DNA from: Ureibacillus composti
GTDB taxonomy: Bacteria > Bacillota > Bacilli > Bacillales_A > Planococcaceae
Assembly: GCA_030348875.1 (NCBI GenBank)
Contig: JAUCEP010000002.1
Location: 2,807,001 to 2,871,000 of the forward strand
Length of the DNA stretch: 64,000 nt
Reading direction: 5' to 3'
How positions within the stretch are numbered: the first letter of the stretch is position 1; each line of letters begins with the position of its first letter. The position numbers and the translations under genes are program-made. A model generated the notes under the pieces. It was not told where the DNA came from, ran no database searches, and worked only from the letters and a program-made list of their open reading frames with translations. Shown here one piece after another: positions 8,489 to 16,153 of the stretch.

Positions 8489-8751
8489 TTCATTTAAAAT
8501 ATATTGGTGAATTTAAAACCAAATTAATTATATTTTAACATATTTATCAATTTTCTATTAACCAACATACATATCATAGATTTTTTCTATGTGAGTTCTG
8601 TTAATATTTTTTGATTTAATCATATAGCATTTCTCCTTTTCATACGCTAGAAAAGGTAATTTATCACTGAATCTGAGAAGCTTTACATCCATTCACAAGA
8701 ATTCTATCTTAACTTAACCTTATCTATATAAAACCAACTGGAGGAAATATT

Positions 8752-9669
8752 ATGGCTCATCACCATCATCATCATCACCACACCCAAAATAAAAAGATTT
8801 TGTTCATAAGTTTTGTTTTAATTACGGCTTTTATGATTTTAGAATTTTTCGGGGGCGTATTAACGAATAGTTTGGCGCTTCTGTCGGATGCTAGTCATAT
8901 GTTCAGTGATTCGGTATCACTCGGCGTTGGGTTGCTTGCCTTTATTCTTGGGGAAAGAGCAGTGAATAGCCGGATGACGTTTGGCTATCGACGAATTGAA
9001 ATTCTAGCGGCCTTGTTTAATGGATTATTGCTTGTAGGAATTTCTGTTTTTATTATATGGGAAGCTCTTGAACGTTTTGCAGAACCACAAGCGATTGTCA
9101 GTACTGGTATGTTGGCGATTGCCATCATTGGTGCTTTGGTGAATATTTTTGTAGCATACATTATGACAAGAGGCGATACGAGCGATAATATCAATATGCG
9201 CGCAGCATTTATGCATGTCATTGGTGATTTACTCGGTTCCATTGGTGCCATTGTTGCTTCCTTACTTATTCTACTTTTTGGATGGACGATTGCTGACCCA
9301 ATAGCAAGTCTGATCATTTCCATTTTAATCTTGAAAAGTGGAGTTGAAATCATCATCATTACCTTCCATGTTTTGATGGAAGGCATTCCAATGAATATGA
9401 ATGTGAAGAAGATTCGTACGGCATTACTTGAACTACCGGGCGTTGTCAGTATGCATGATTTTCATGTTTGGAGTATTACCTCAGAATTTTCCGCGCTGAG
9501 TTGTCATTTAGTTATTTCGAACAAAGAGCACGATCAAATCCTAAAAGAAGCATTGAGAATTTTGCATGATCAATTTCATATCGAACACGCTACCATTCAA
9601 GTGGAAAGTCAAGATGCAAATTTGGAGCAGTATGAGCATCACCGCTGTAATGAATTTGGTGGGAATTAA
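8752..9669 (+). CDS. czcD: CDF-family zinc exporter, CzcD-like, with octahistidine N-terminus
   Basis: A 305-residue cation diffusion facilitator with six predicted membrane helices and a cytosolic C-terminal domain. It exports Zn2+ (possibly Co2+, Cd2+) in exchange for protons. The transport site is visible as HxxxD in TM2 (His49, Asp53) and HxxxD in TM5 (His155, Asp159), the Zn-type pattern. The protein begins MA followed by eight consecutive His encoded by mixed CAT/CAC codons, so this is natural low-complexity sequence and likely a metal-binding tail. The ATG follows GGAGGAAAT. It is monocistronic with a terminator. Confidence 0.9.
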   Translation: MAHHHHHHHHTQNKKILFISFVLITAFMILEFFGGVLTNSLALLSDASHMFSDSVSLGVGLLAFILGERAVNSRMTFGYRRIEILAALFNGLLLVGISVFIIWEALERFAEPQAIVSTGMLAIAIIGALVNIFVAYIMTRGDTSDNINMRAAFMHVIGDLLGSIGAIVASLLILLFGWTIADPIASLIISILILKSGVEIIIITFHVLMEGIPMNMNVKKIRTALLELPGVVSMHDFHVWSITSEFSALSCHLVISNKEHDQILKEALRILHDQFHIEHATIQVESQDANLEQYEHHRCNEFGGN

Positions 9670-9673
9670 AAAG

Positions 9674-9701
9674 AAAGATCCCCTTTTGTAGGGGATTTTT
9701 T
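9674..9701 (+). terminator. Terminator of the CDF exporter gene
   Basis: AAAGATCCCC (9674-9683) pairs with GGGGATTTTT (9691-9700) with one G-T pair, and the right arm runs into a T tract. It may also serve the convergent gene that ends at 9708. Confidence 0.75.
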
Positions 9702-9707
9702 GTCGTA

Positions 9708-10118
9708 TTAATCATGTCTTTCCTCTAAAATATCCTGAATGATTTCAATATGTGAGGCAGCCCACGCTTGCTCACGAAAATGTACAAATAAACTAAATGT
9801 AATCGCAATGAGGTAAATAAACATAAAAATAAAAAACATCCAATAGCCTCTTCCTTGCGAGAAAAAAAGATCATGCAAATGATTAGATAGGATCATAAGT
9901 AAAAATGAAAAAGCAGACACGTAAATCGGGATCATGCCTGAGCCATTCTTTTCTTTAATAAGTCGATAAAAAATTAACCTCAATACATCACTTTCAACGG
10001 AATCATAAAACTCTTGAACTTCTCGAACATCCTTTAAATATTTTGACTTTCTAATGTTGTCAGGGTTCTTTCTTAAACGACAATAAATTTTATGCGCATC
10101 GCCGCGAAACAAGTTCAT
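9708..10118 (-). CDS. Hypothetical membrane protein with two transmembrane segments
   Basis: A 136-residue protein of unknown family. The basic N-terminal cytosolic part (about 1-60) is followed by two hydrophobic segments (about 62-82 and 92-113) and a short acidic tail ending EERHD. The ATG follows AAAGGAAGTG. It converges with the CDF exporter gene and has no obvious operon partner. No motif allows a function. Confidence 0.7.
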   Translation of the reverse strand: MNLFRGDAHKIYCRLRKNPDNIRKSKYLKDVREVQEFYDSVESDVLRLIFYRLIKEKNGSGMIPIYVSAFSFLLMILSNHLHDLFFSQGRGYWMFFIFMFIYLIAITFSLFVHFREQAWAASHIEIIQDILEERHD

Positions 10119-10409
10119 AGAACACTTCCTTTGTATTCAACAGCTTTGTGATAAAGATTTTGAGTAATGCTGTGTTGATTTTTAATTTTATAGTGTGTTT
10201 AGTCAAAAATTTTATACTATCTAAATATGAGCACGAAAAAAGCATTTTATGATGAACTCAAATTGCATTGCTATGAAGAATACTTTATGATAGTTAACTA
10301 AGTTGATGTTACTTTGCATAAATTCATCCTTCATTTCCAACAAAAAAATTTGACTTTTTTCTGTTTAAATACTTACTTGCACAAGATAATACTTTTGTAT
10401 AATATATAG
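10119..10409. other. Intergenic region with a possible promoter for the 6S-like RNA
   Basis: No coding sequence is seen. Near the right end, TATAAT (10398-10403) is preceded by TTGCAC (10377-10382) with a short 15-bp spacer, so this is a plausible but not ideal sigma-A promoter for the RNA that follows. Confidence 0.4.
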
Positions 10410-10637
10410 TTAAAGCTGCGTTGTACGTAGAATATTAAGTTTTAACCTTTAAGCTGTAAAAGGGAGTTTTAGATCGAAGGTAGAATGGCGAGCGTCACAC
10501 TGCGGTGAATGACGATATACAGGAAATCTTTTGCGAACACCCACTTTGAGGAGTGGTGGTTTAAAACTTTCTATAATAAATACGGCAAGGCGGCTTACCA
10601 TACATAAACTTATTAACACTCCTAGCGAGTGTTTTTT
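10410..10637 (+). ncRNA. 6S-like regulatory RNA (6S-2/BsrB-type candidate) with terminator
   Basis: A non-coding transcript of about 200 nt that folds as one long irregular rod. TAAGTTT (10436-10442) pairs with AAACTTA (10606-10612). AAGCTG (10451-10456) pairs with CGGCTT (10591-10596). AGTTTTA (10465-10471) pairs with TAAAACT (10562-10568). An apical hairpin has CGTCA/TGACG arms (493-497 and 510-514 in the 10-kb line). A large open bubble lies between the second and third stems, as in 6S RNA, which mimics an open promoter and traps sigma-A RNA polymerase. From memory, AAGTTTTAACCTTT (10437-10450) is complementary to the short product RNA reported for B. subtilis 6S-2; this needs checking. 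An intrinsic terminator (AACACTC/GAGTGTT, 10615-10633, then T residues) ends the unit. Confidence 0.6.
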
Positions 10638-10687
10638 AATTGCCTTTAAGGTAACTAAAAACTAAAGTTCATATCGACAAAGGGTTC

Positions 10688-10695
10688 AAATTTTA
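10688..10695 (+). repeat. Left target-site duplication of the insertion sequence
   Basis: AAATTTTA immediately abuts the left IS end and is repeated exactly at 12070-12077. Eight bp is the duplication length usual for ISL3-family elements. Confidence 0.9.
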
Positions 10696-12069
10696 GGTTC
10701 TATAATATTTGTTGGGGTTTTACTACAATTTTGAAAACAAAAAAGCACGTAACCACCGATTTCGATATACTTGAATTGACGAGAAACAAGCATTGAAAGG
10801 TGATACGTGCAATATGAATTTTAACATGAATATTCCAGGATTAAAAGGTGTAACAGTTCATAAGATGGAGGAGTTTGGAGAACGTATTGCTTTATATGTT
10901 TCTCTTCCGAAGAAAGAACATCAGTGTCCTGTCTGTAATAAAATGACTTCTAAAATTCATGATTATCGAGTTCAAAAAATTAAGCATTTAAAATGGTTTG
11001 AAAGATTAACCATCCTTTTCTATAAACGCCGTCGTTATGTTTGTGAATGTGGAAAACGCTTCTCCGAAAAATCCCCTTTCGTGGATAAATATCAACGTTA
11101 CTCAAAAGAATGGAATCAAGTGGTTGGAATCCGTTCAGTAAAAGCGAAGACGTTTAAGGAAACTGCAGAAGTCCTTGATACATCTAGTTCGACTGTCATT
11201 CGTCGTTTCAAAAGAGTTATAAAAGAACAGTTAAAAGAGGGTGTACATTTACCAAAATGTATCGCAATCGATGAATACAAAGGAGATACGGATGCAGGAA
11301 CCTATCAACTAATCATTGCCAATGCCGAAACTCACGAACCAATTGATATTTTACCGAATCGCCGAAAAGAAACAATTAAAGATTATTTAATGAAATATGG
11401 AGCAGATGTAGAAGTTGTCGTAATGGACATGAATCCGAGTTTTAAAGCAGCTGTTAGAAAAGCATTAAATCGCCCCATCATTATTGCAGATCGATTCCAT
11501 TATTGTCGCTACATTTATTGGGCCCTAGATGAGGTACGCCGTAAAGTGCAGAAGGATTGGCATCCATATGATCGAAAAAAGTGCAAAAAAATGCGCCATG
11601 TTTTATATAAACGTTTTGACAAGTTAACGGAAAAGAATAAATGGTATTTAAATCGCTATACAAGGATGTCTAAGGAATTAAAAGAAGCATATGAACTGAA
11701 AGAAGCCTATTGTGAATGGTTTGATTGGGCAAAAACGGCTAATAATATAGCAGAAGTAAAAAATAGATTAGAAGCTTATTACCGTAAGGTAGAAGAAGCA
11801 AATATCCCAGCATTTTTAAAAGCGATTCAAACTTTTAAGAATTGGCAAGTAGAGATCTTGAATAGTTTTAGTTTTGGTTATTCAAATGGATTTTTAGAGG
11901 GAATTAATAATAAATCGAAGGTAATGAAGCGTAATGCTTATGGTTTCAGGAGTTTTAAGCATTTTAAAGCGAAGATTTTATTGAATGATTTATATAAAGA
12001 AATCGGTGTTCATTTAGGTTAATTAGGGTGACGTGCAAAACACATCACCCCAACATTTGACTAAGAACC
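10696..12069 (+). mobile_element. Complete ISL3-family insertion sequence, 1374 bp
   Basis: The ends are imperfect 23-bp inverted repeats: the left begins GGTTCT and ends TGTTGGGGT (10696-10718), and the right, read inward, does the same (12069-12047), with 16 of 23 positions equal. An exact 8-bp direct repeat flanks the element (10688-10695 and 12070-12077), so the borders are exact and the insertion is probably recent. It carries one intact transposase gene. It landed between the 6S-like RNA and the gamma-SASP-like gene, 2 bp upstream of the latter's putative -35 box. Confidence 0.95.
10814..12022 (+). CDS. ISL3-family transposase
   Basis: A 402-residue DDE transposase. The N-terminal zinc-finger region has CPVC (about residue 30) and a later CEC pair in RRRYVCECGKRFSE, typical of zf-ISL3. 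A helix-turn-helix follows (about 110-140, KETAEVLDTSSSTVIRRF). The catalytic core begins at CIAIDEYKG and includes VVVMDMNPSF. The ATG at 10814 is used because AAAGGTGA lies upstream; an in-frame TTG at 10793 would place the RBS inside the gene. The frame is uninterrupted, so the enzyme may be active. Confidence 0.93.
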   Translation: MNFNMNIPGLKGVTVHKMEEFGERIALYVSLPKKEHQCPVCNKMTSKIHDYRVQKIKHLKWFERLTILFYKRRRYVCECGKRFSEKSPFVDKYQRYSKEWNQVVGIRSVKAKTFKETAEVLDTSSSTVIRRFKRVIKEQLKEGVHLPKCIAIDEYKGDTDAGTYQLIIANAETHEPIDILPNRRKETIKDYLMKYGADVEVVVMDMNPSFKAAVRKALNRPIIIADRFHYCRYIYWALDEVRRKVQKDWHPYDRKKCKKMRHVLYKRFDKLTEKNKWYLNRYTRMSKELKEAYELKEAYCEWFDWAKTANNIAEVKNRLEAYYRKVEEANIPAFLKAIQTFKNWQVEILNSFSFGYSNGFLEGINNKSKVMKRNAYGFRSFKHFKAKILLNDLYKEIGVHLG

Positions 12070-12077
12070 AAATTTTA
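12070..12077 (+). repeat. Right target-site duplication of the insertion sequence
   Basis: AAATTTTA, identical to 10688-10695, directly follows the right inverted repeat of the IS. Confidence 0.9.
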
Positions 12078-12079
12078 TT

Positions 12080-12108
12080 GTATAAAAATCTCACCACTAC
12101 TCACAATA
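12080..12108 (+). promoter_or_regulatory. Candidate sigma-G promoter of the gamma-SASP-like gene
   Basis: GTATA (12080-12084) fits the -35 consensus GHATR. CACAATA (12102-12108) fits six of seven positions of the -10 consensus CATNMTA. The spacer is 17 bp. The IS ends 2 bp upstream of the -35 box, apart from the duplicated target bases, so the promoter appears intact. Confidence 0.5.
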
Positions 12109-12132
12109 TATGAGCTGGAGGTGAGTAGAAAC

Positions 12133-12300
12133 ATGGATCAATATAACAAACAACCCCAAAAACAAAACAATCGTGAAGAGTATGCAGAAGATTTAAACTT
12201 CAATCGCAATGTGAATCAAAACAATAATAACCGTGAAGAATTCGCTGAAGATCTGAACTTCAATAAAAATCAAATCGAACACAACCGTGAGGGTCGCTAA
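12133..12300 (+). CDS. Gamma-type SASP-like small protein, 55 residues
   Basis: A 55-residue, Asn/Gln/Glu-rich protein with two internal repeats, NNREEYAEDLNFN and NNREEFAEDLNFN. Gamma-type SASPs are short, rich in Asn and Gln, built of two repeats, and carry a germination-protease site of the form EFASE; the EEFAED segments here look equivalent. Such proteins store amino acids in the spore and are degraded at germination. The start ATG follows GGAGGTGA. Assignment rests on composition, repeats, the protease-like site and the sigma-G-like promoter, not on a full family match. Confidence 0.65.
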   Translation: MDQYNKQPQKQNNREEYAEDLNFNRNVNQNNNNREEFAEDLNFNKNQIEHNREGR

Positions 12301-12379
12301 GTGAACTTCGTGATTCTCTAAATTAATTACGATCACTAATTATGTAAATTATCGGTAAATTTACATGTCTTAACTAAAT

Positions 12380-12421
12380 CCCGAACAAGCACTTACTAAA
12401 AAGTGATTGTTCGGGTTTTTT
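12380..12421 (+). terminator. Strong terminator after the gamma-SASP-like gene
   Basis: CCCGAACAA (12380-12388) pairs with TTGTTCGGG (12407-12415), and an inner CACTT/AAGTG extension makes a long stem with a 6-nt loop. Six T residues follow. Confidence 0.9.
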
Positions 12422-12514
12422 CCATATGAATTACTTCTACATGAACTTAGCGAAACGCATAAACTTCTTCCTCACGCTCATAATAAGCTTGGATTTAAAG
12501 GGAGGGAGTTTTTG

Positions 12515-13888
12515 ATGGAAATACCAGCTCGTGCAGGTGGTAAAAATGACAAGAATGGAAAAAACGGTGAAGCAAAATTAAAGTGGTGGCAACTCTCTCT
12601 TATTGGTGTTGGCTGTACGATTGGAACAGGTTATTTTCTTGGTTCTGGAATTGGTATTGCAAAAACCGGACCGTCCATCATCATTTCTTTTATACTTGCC
12701 GGACTTACAGCGATGATTGTTTCACAATGTTTAGGAAAAATGTTTATACAAGACCCACAAAAGGGATCATTTCGCGCGTATGCTAAAAAAGCTTTTGGTA
12801 GCTGGGCTGGGTTTAGTAGTGGTTGGGTTTACTGGGCATCCGAAATCCTAATCTCTAGTAGTCAATTAACCGCCCTGTCCATCCTTACCCGCTTTTGGTT
12901 TCCAAATATCCCCCTTTGGATTCTTGCATCCATTTACGCAGTATTAGGAATTATCGTGGTCCTAATTGGTACAAAAGGATTTGAGCGAACCGAGAACCTT
13001 TTTGCCGTAATTAAAGTAGCTGCTATTTTAATGTTTATCATCCTTGCAATTTTAGTTCTTTTTGGTTTTTTCGGTGGAAATAAAGATGATTTTACAATCC
13101 CTAAAACATCGGATGAAATCTTTGCAGAAGGGTTTCTTGGCTTATGGTCATCCCTTATTTTTGGTTTCTATGCGTTTGGTGGGATTGAAATTATGGGCAT
13201 TTTATCTGTGAGACTTCAGCAAAAAAAAGAAGTAGTCAAATCGACTACCGTCATGTTAATCATCTTAACAGCGATTTATATCATTTCTATTTTTTTAGCA
13301 TCCGGTTTTGTTGCTTATAATAAATTTAATGCTGAAGAAAGTCCGTTTGCGATGGCCCTTGCAGATTATAATTTATCCTTTTTCCCACATGTTTTTAATG
13401 GAGGAATTATTATAGCAGGCTTTTCCACAATGGCAGCCTCACTGTTTGCCGTTACGAGCATGCTCGTCATGATGGCAGAAGAAGGTGATGCACCGAAACT
13501 TTTTGCTAAAAAAGGAAAACTGAAGGTCCCTCCATTTGCTTTAGCCTTAACGATTTCGGTATTAGTCATTTCCATTATTATCTCAAGGCTCGTACCCGAT
13601 CGAGTATATGAGTACATTACGACTGCTGCTGGGTTAATGCTTATTTATAATTGGTTTTTCATTCTTATATCATTTCCTAAACTCATAAAAGCAACTAAAT
13701 TTGATCATGTCAAAAGATATTTAGCTATGCTCCTCATACTACTTGCCGTAAGCGGTACCATTCTAGATAAAAATAACCGCATGGGGCTATTAGTGAGTGT
13801 ACTCTTCATTGTCATCGTAGTAATTGTCATTCTAATAATGAACAAGACGAAGAAAAAGAATAAAAACGAGTATCCTAAAGGCATTTGA
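12515..13888 (+). CDS. APC-family amino acid permease, YvbW-like
   Basis: A 457-residue amino acid:proton symporter with about 12 transmembrane helices. The first helix has the family signature GVGCTIGTGYFLGSG, preceded by LKWWQLSLI. An unwound segment in helix 6 appears as FGFYAFGGIEI. It resembles the putative leucine permease YvbW of B. subtilis, but the substrate is not proven. The start is ATG 12515 after GGGAGGGAG; an upstream in-frame ATG at 12407 falls inside the preceding terminator hairpin and is rejected. The stop codon directly abuts the stop of the convergent LysE gene. Confidence 0.87.
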   Translation: MEIPARAGGKNDKNGKNGEAKLKWWQLSLIGVGCTIGTGYFLGSGIGIAKTGPSIIISFILAGLTAMIVSQCLGKMFIQDPQKGSFRAYAKKAFGSWAGFSSGWVYWASEILISSSQLTALSILTRFWFPNIPLWILASIYAVLGIIVVLIGTKGFERTENLFAVIKVAAILMFIILAILVLFGFFGGNKDDFTIPKTSDEIFAEGFLGLWSSLIFGFYAFGGIEIMGILSVRLQQKKEVVKSTTVMLIILTAIYIISIFLASGFVAYNKFNAEESPFAMALADYNLSFFPHVFNGGIIIAGFSTMAASLFAVTSMLVMMAEEGDAPKLFAKKGKLKVPPFALALTISVLVISIIISRLVPDRVYEYITTAAGLMLIYNWFFILISFPKLIKATKFDHVKRYLAMLLILLAVSGTILDKNNRMGLLVSVLFIVIVVIVILIMNKTKKKNKNEYPKGI

Positions 13889-14518
13889 TTATGAGAAAAA
13901 TAATAACTTTATAGCTTGTACACCAAAATACAAGCCAAAACCAATTAGCGATAACCCAGATAAAACAGAAATCACAACAAGCAATTTGGACGTTAGGATT
14001 CTTCTGAAGGTACTTGCGATCGTCGCCATTGTAATATCCCAAACAAATAACCCAACAAAGATGGCGGCACTATAAAAAATGATATGATTCAAATCATATG
14101 TTGAAACTGTTTTGGCCAAAACGGATCCAAAAATCCCTAACCAGAACAACAATGATAATGGATTCGTAATGGATAAAATAAAACCATAAAGAAAAGATTT
14201 TCTTAAAGAATTTCCTTTAATAAATTTCATCTCTACCTTTTTTCTCGCACTCAAGATGCTATCAACGCCGGTATAAATAAGAACAAAACAGCCAAATGAC
14301 CATAATAATGTTTGCATAAATGGGGTTTCTAAAAACTGAAAAACACCCAAATATACGATGAGCATTAAGATAGCATCTGCTAACATGGCACCTAAACCAA
14401 CTAACCAAGCATGCCAAAAGCCACCATAGATTCCTTTTGTTAATTGTGCAGCATTAACAGGACCAATAGGCGCTGCAAGGGAAATACCGAGAAAAACGTA
14501 ACCCAAAAATACACTCAT
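13889..14518 (-). CDS. LysE/RhtB-family amino acid exporter
   Basis: A 209-residue membrane protein with about six hydrophobic segments, the size of the family. The N-terminus carries the hallmark GISLAAPIGPVNAAQLTKGI, followed by WLVGLGAMLADAILM and ITNPLSLLFWLGIF. The family exports lysine, arginine or neutral amino acids when the cytosolic pool rises. The ATG follows TAAGGAG. It is convergent with the amino acid permease with no gap. The leader carries a 14-bp perfect hairpin (14561-14594), listed separately. Confidence 0.87.
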   Translation of the reverse strand: MSVFLGYVFLGISLAAPIGPVNAAQLTKGIYGGFWHAWLVGLGAMLADAILMLIVYLGVFQFLETPFMQTLLWSFGCFVLIYTGVDSILSARKKVEMKFIKGNSLRKSFLYGFILSITNPLSLLFWLGIFGSVLAKTVSTYDLNHIIFYSAAIFVGLFVWDITMATIASTFRRILTSKLLVVISVLSGLSLIGFGLYFGVQAIKLLFFS

Positions 14519-14560
14519 TAATAAGCTCCTTAAGTCTTGAAGAATCGTTTATACATCATA

Positions 14561-14594
14561 TTCAAACCTTGTCCATAATAGGACAAGGTTTGAA
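14561..14594 (-). promoter_or_regulatory. Perfect 14-bp palindromic hairpin in the LysE-type leader
   Basis: TTCAAACCTTGTCC (14561-14574) is exactly complementary to GGACAAGGTTTGAA (14581-14594), with a 6-nt loop. No T run follows on either strand, so it is not a standard terminator. It lies 43 bp upstream of the exporter start and 125 bp upstream of the divergent gene. It could be an operator or an RNA control element. Confidence 0.6.
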
Positions 14595-14719
14595 CTTAAA
14601 CACATTTTGTAGGTTGTTTACCTAAATCCCCTTCACTATTTGGTGATTCCGTAAAATCGGATATACTTTCCGAAGGCTCATTTGAATGTAATTAACAATA
14701 CATGTAAGGAGTAAAAGTA

Positions 14720-15061
14720 ATGGCCGTTTATGTTTATCAAACCTTTGAAATTAAACAAGAGAAATTTAAAGAGGCAATTGAAAATTTACAAGAGATGAAG
14801 CAGTACCGCAACGAAAACTACGACCATACAGTTGAAGTGCTCATTCCCATATCTGGACATGATTATACGTACGCGATTCATGCCACATATGATGGTTTAG
14901 CTGAAATGGAAGTTCAAAACAAAAAGATGTATGACGATGATGAATATTTGAAGTTAGTCGGAAATTTCTTCTTAGATCATGTCGTTCAAGGGACGATGTA
15001 TACACAAATTTATCGAGGAATAAATAAAAAGATTTCAAAAAAGGATGAAAAATCGTCGTAG
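14720..15061 (+). CDS. Hypothetical protein, possible dimeric alpha/beta-barrel
   Basis: A 113-residue soluble protein of unknown function. The alternation of strands and helices (AVYVYQTFEIKQEKFKEAIENL, YTYAIHATYDGLAEME) and the length suggest a dimeric alpha/beta-barrel of the NIPSNAP/ABM kind, but no catalytic residues are recognisable. The ATG follows AAGGAG. The tail is Lys-rich. It is divergent from the LysE-type gene. Confidence 0.7.
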   Translation: MAVYVYQTFEIKQEKFKEAIENLQEMKQYRNENYDHTVEVLIPISGHDYTYAIHATYDGLAEMEVQNKKMYDDDEYLKLVGNFFLDHVVQGTMYTQIYRGINKKISKKDEKSS

Positions 15062-15167
15062 AAAACAATTCATTTCTTTTTACGATGTGTGAGAAGCAAT
15101 GAAATGAATGAAACTAACGTAAAGCTTGGTACAATGAAGAACGTTGTTGTAAACATCTTTCTGGACA

Positions 15168-15200
15168 TAAAAAGATGCAATGCAAAATCGCACTGCATCT
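15168..15200 (-). terminator. Terminator of the RraA-like gene
   Basis: AGATGCA (15173-15179) pairs with TGCATCT (15194-15200), with a further TGC/GCA pairing inside. On the minus strand the stem is followed by five U residues (plus-strand A run at 15168-15172). Confidence 0.7.
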
Positions 15201-15257
15201 GAATTTCTTCGGGCTTTCACGACAAGATTGCCAGGTACAAAGATTAAGTAAACTCCC

Positions 15258-15971
15258 CTACTTTACTTTTGCCCGTCTATATTCATCGTAACTTGCTCCA
15301 ATTACTTCACATTGTTTATCCGTAAGCGTTTGGTCCACCCACGCTCGGTCCCATTCACCTTTTGCGATTTGTTCCATGAACGTTGCTTCTGTTTTGTGAA
15401 CAGCTTCTACCTTTTCGTATAAGGCCTCTGCTTCCGCCTCACGGAATGCCACGATTCCATCTAAATCGCAACAAAGGATATCGCCAGGATTAATAATTTG
15501 ACCACCAACACTCACCGGCACATTAATTTCACCAGGTCCATTTTTATAAGGACCGTTTGGACTCACACCTCTTGCGTATACACCAAAATCCAGTTCCTGT
15601 GCAGCTTCAACATCCCGAATTAAACCATCAAGGACAAAACCTTTAATGCCTTTAGTGATGGCGTATTTCATCATGATTTCGCCAGCTAGTGCGCGATCGA
15701 TTACGCCATCGCTTTGTACGACAATGATATCTCCTTTTTGTGCCATATCAAGTGCTTTATGCAACATTAAGTTATCTCCAGCAGGTGCTTTTACTGTGAA
15801 GGCAACACCGACCATTTTCACTCCATTTATCGATTTAATTCCACTATCAACTGCAGCAATTCTCCCCATACAATCATCTAAATTGGCAACTGGTACGTTT
15901 TCAAACTTCTTTACCAATTCAGCAGAAGGACGATTGATTTTGCTAAAAATACGAAAACCTAGATTCGACAT
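15258..15971 (-). CDS. RraA-like family protein (HMG/CHA aldolase-type fold)
   Basis: A 237-residue protein of the RraA-like family, which includes 4-hydroxy-4-methyl-2-oxoglutarate/oxaloacetate aldolases and decarboxylases. The metal- and substrate-binding region is visible as GDIIVVQSDGV and, later, GFVLDGLIRDVEAAQEL, with the conserved Asp-Gly...Arg-Asp. RRAA members that inhibit RNase E are shorter (about 160 residues), and RNase E is absent from this group, so a metabolic role fits better. The ATG at 15971 is preferred over 15977 because GGGGG lies 8 nt upstream. The substrate is unknown. Confidence 0.8.
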   Translation of the reverse strand: MSNLGFRIFSKINRPSAELVKKFENVPVANLDDCMGRIAAVDSGIKSINGVKMVGVAFTVKAPAGDNLMLHKALDMAQKGDIIVVQSDGVIDRALAGEIMMKYAITKGIKGFVLDGLIRDVEAAQELDFGVYARGVSPNGPYKNGPGEINVPVSVGGQIINPGDILCCDLDGIVAFREAEAEALYEKVEAVHKTEATFMEQIAKGEWDRAWVDQTLTDKQCEVIGASYDEYRRAKVK

Positions 15972-16120
15972 GAACATACCCCCATCTCATATAGAAGTAA
16001 CCTACAAAACTACAACATTACCAATCGCGATATAAATTAAGAATCATCCTGAACCTATTTTATTGTTATGAAATGAATCGTTAAAATATAAAAAAGCCTA
16101 CAAAGATATTTGTAGACTTT

Positions 16121-16144
16121 ACTATTTACTATTTACTATTTACT
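16121..16144 (+). repeat. Short tandem repeat (ACTATTT)3
   Basis: Three perfect copies of the heptamer ACTATTT plus a partial fourth lie between a stem-loop (AAGCCTACAAA/TTTGTAGACTT, one mismatch, about 16094-16119) and the stop of the oxidase gene. Slippage would change the length without touching a gene. Confidence 0.75.
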
Positions 16145-16153
16145 TTCCAGTGT

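Noticed and set aside
8558-8623. 21-codon minus-strand frame (MIKSKNINRTHIEKIYDMYVG) with AAGGAG upstream
   Set aside because: The end resembles the start of an ECF sigma factor, but it stops at once and no continuing frame was found; too short to claim a remnant.
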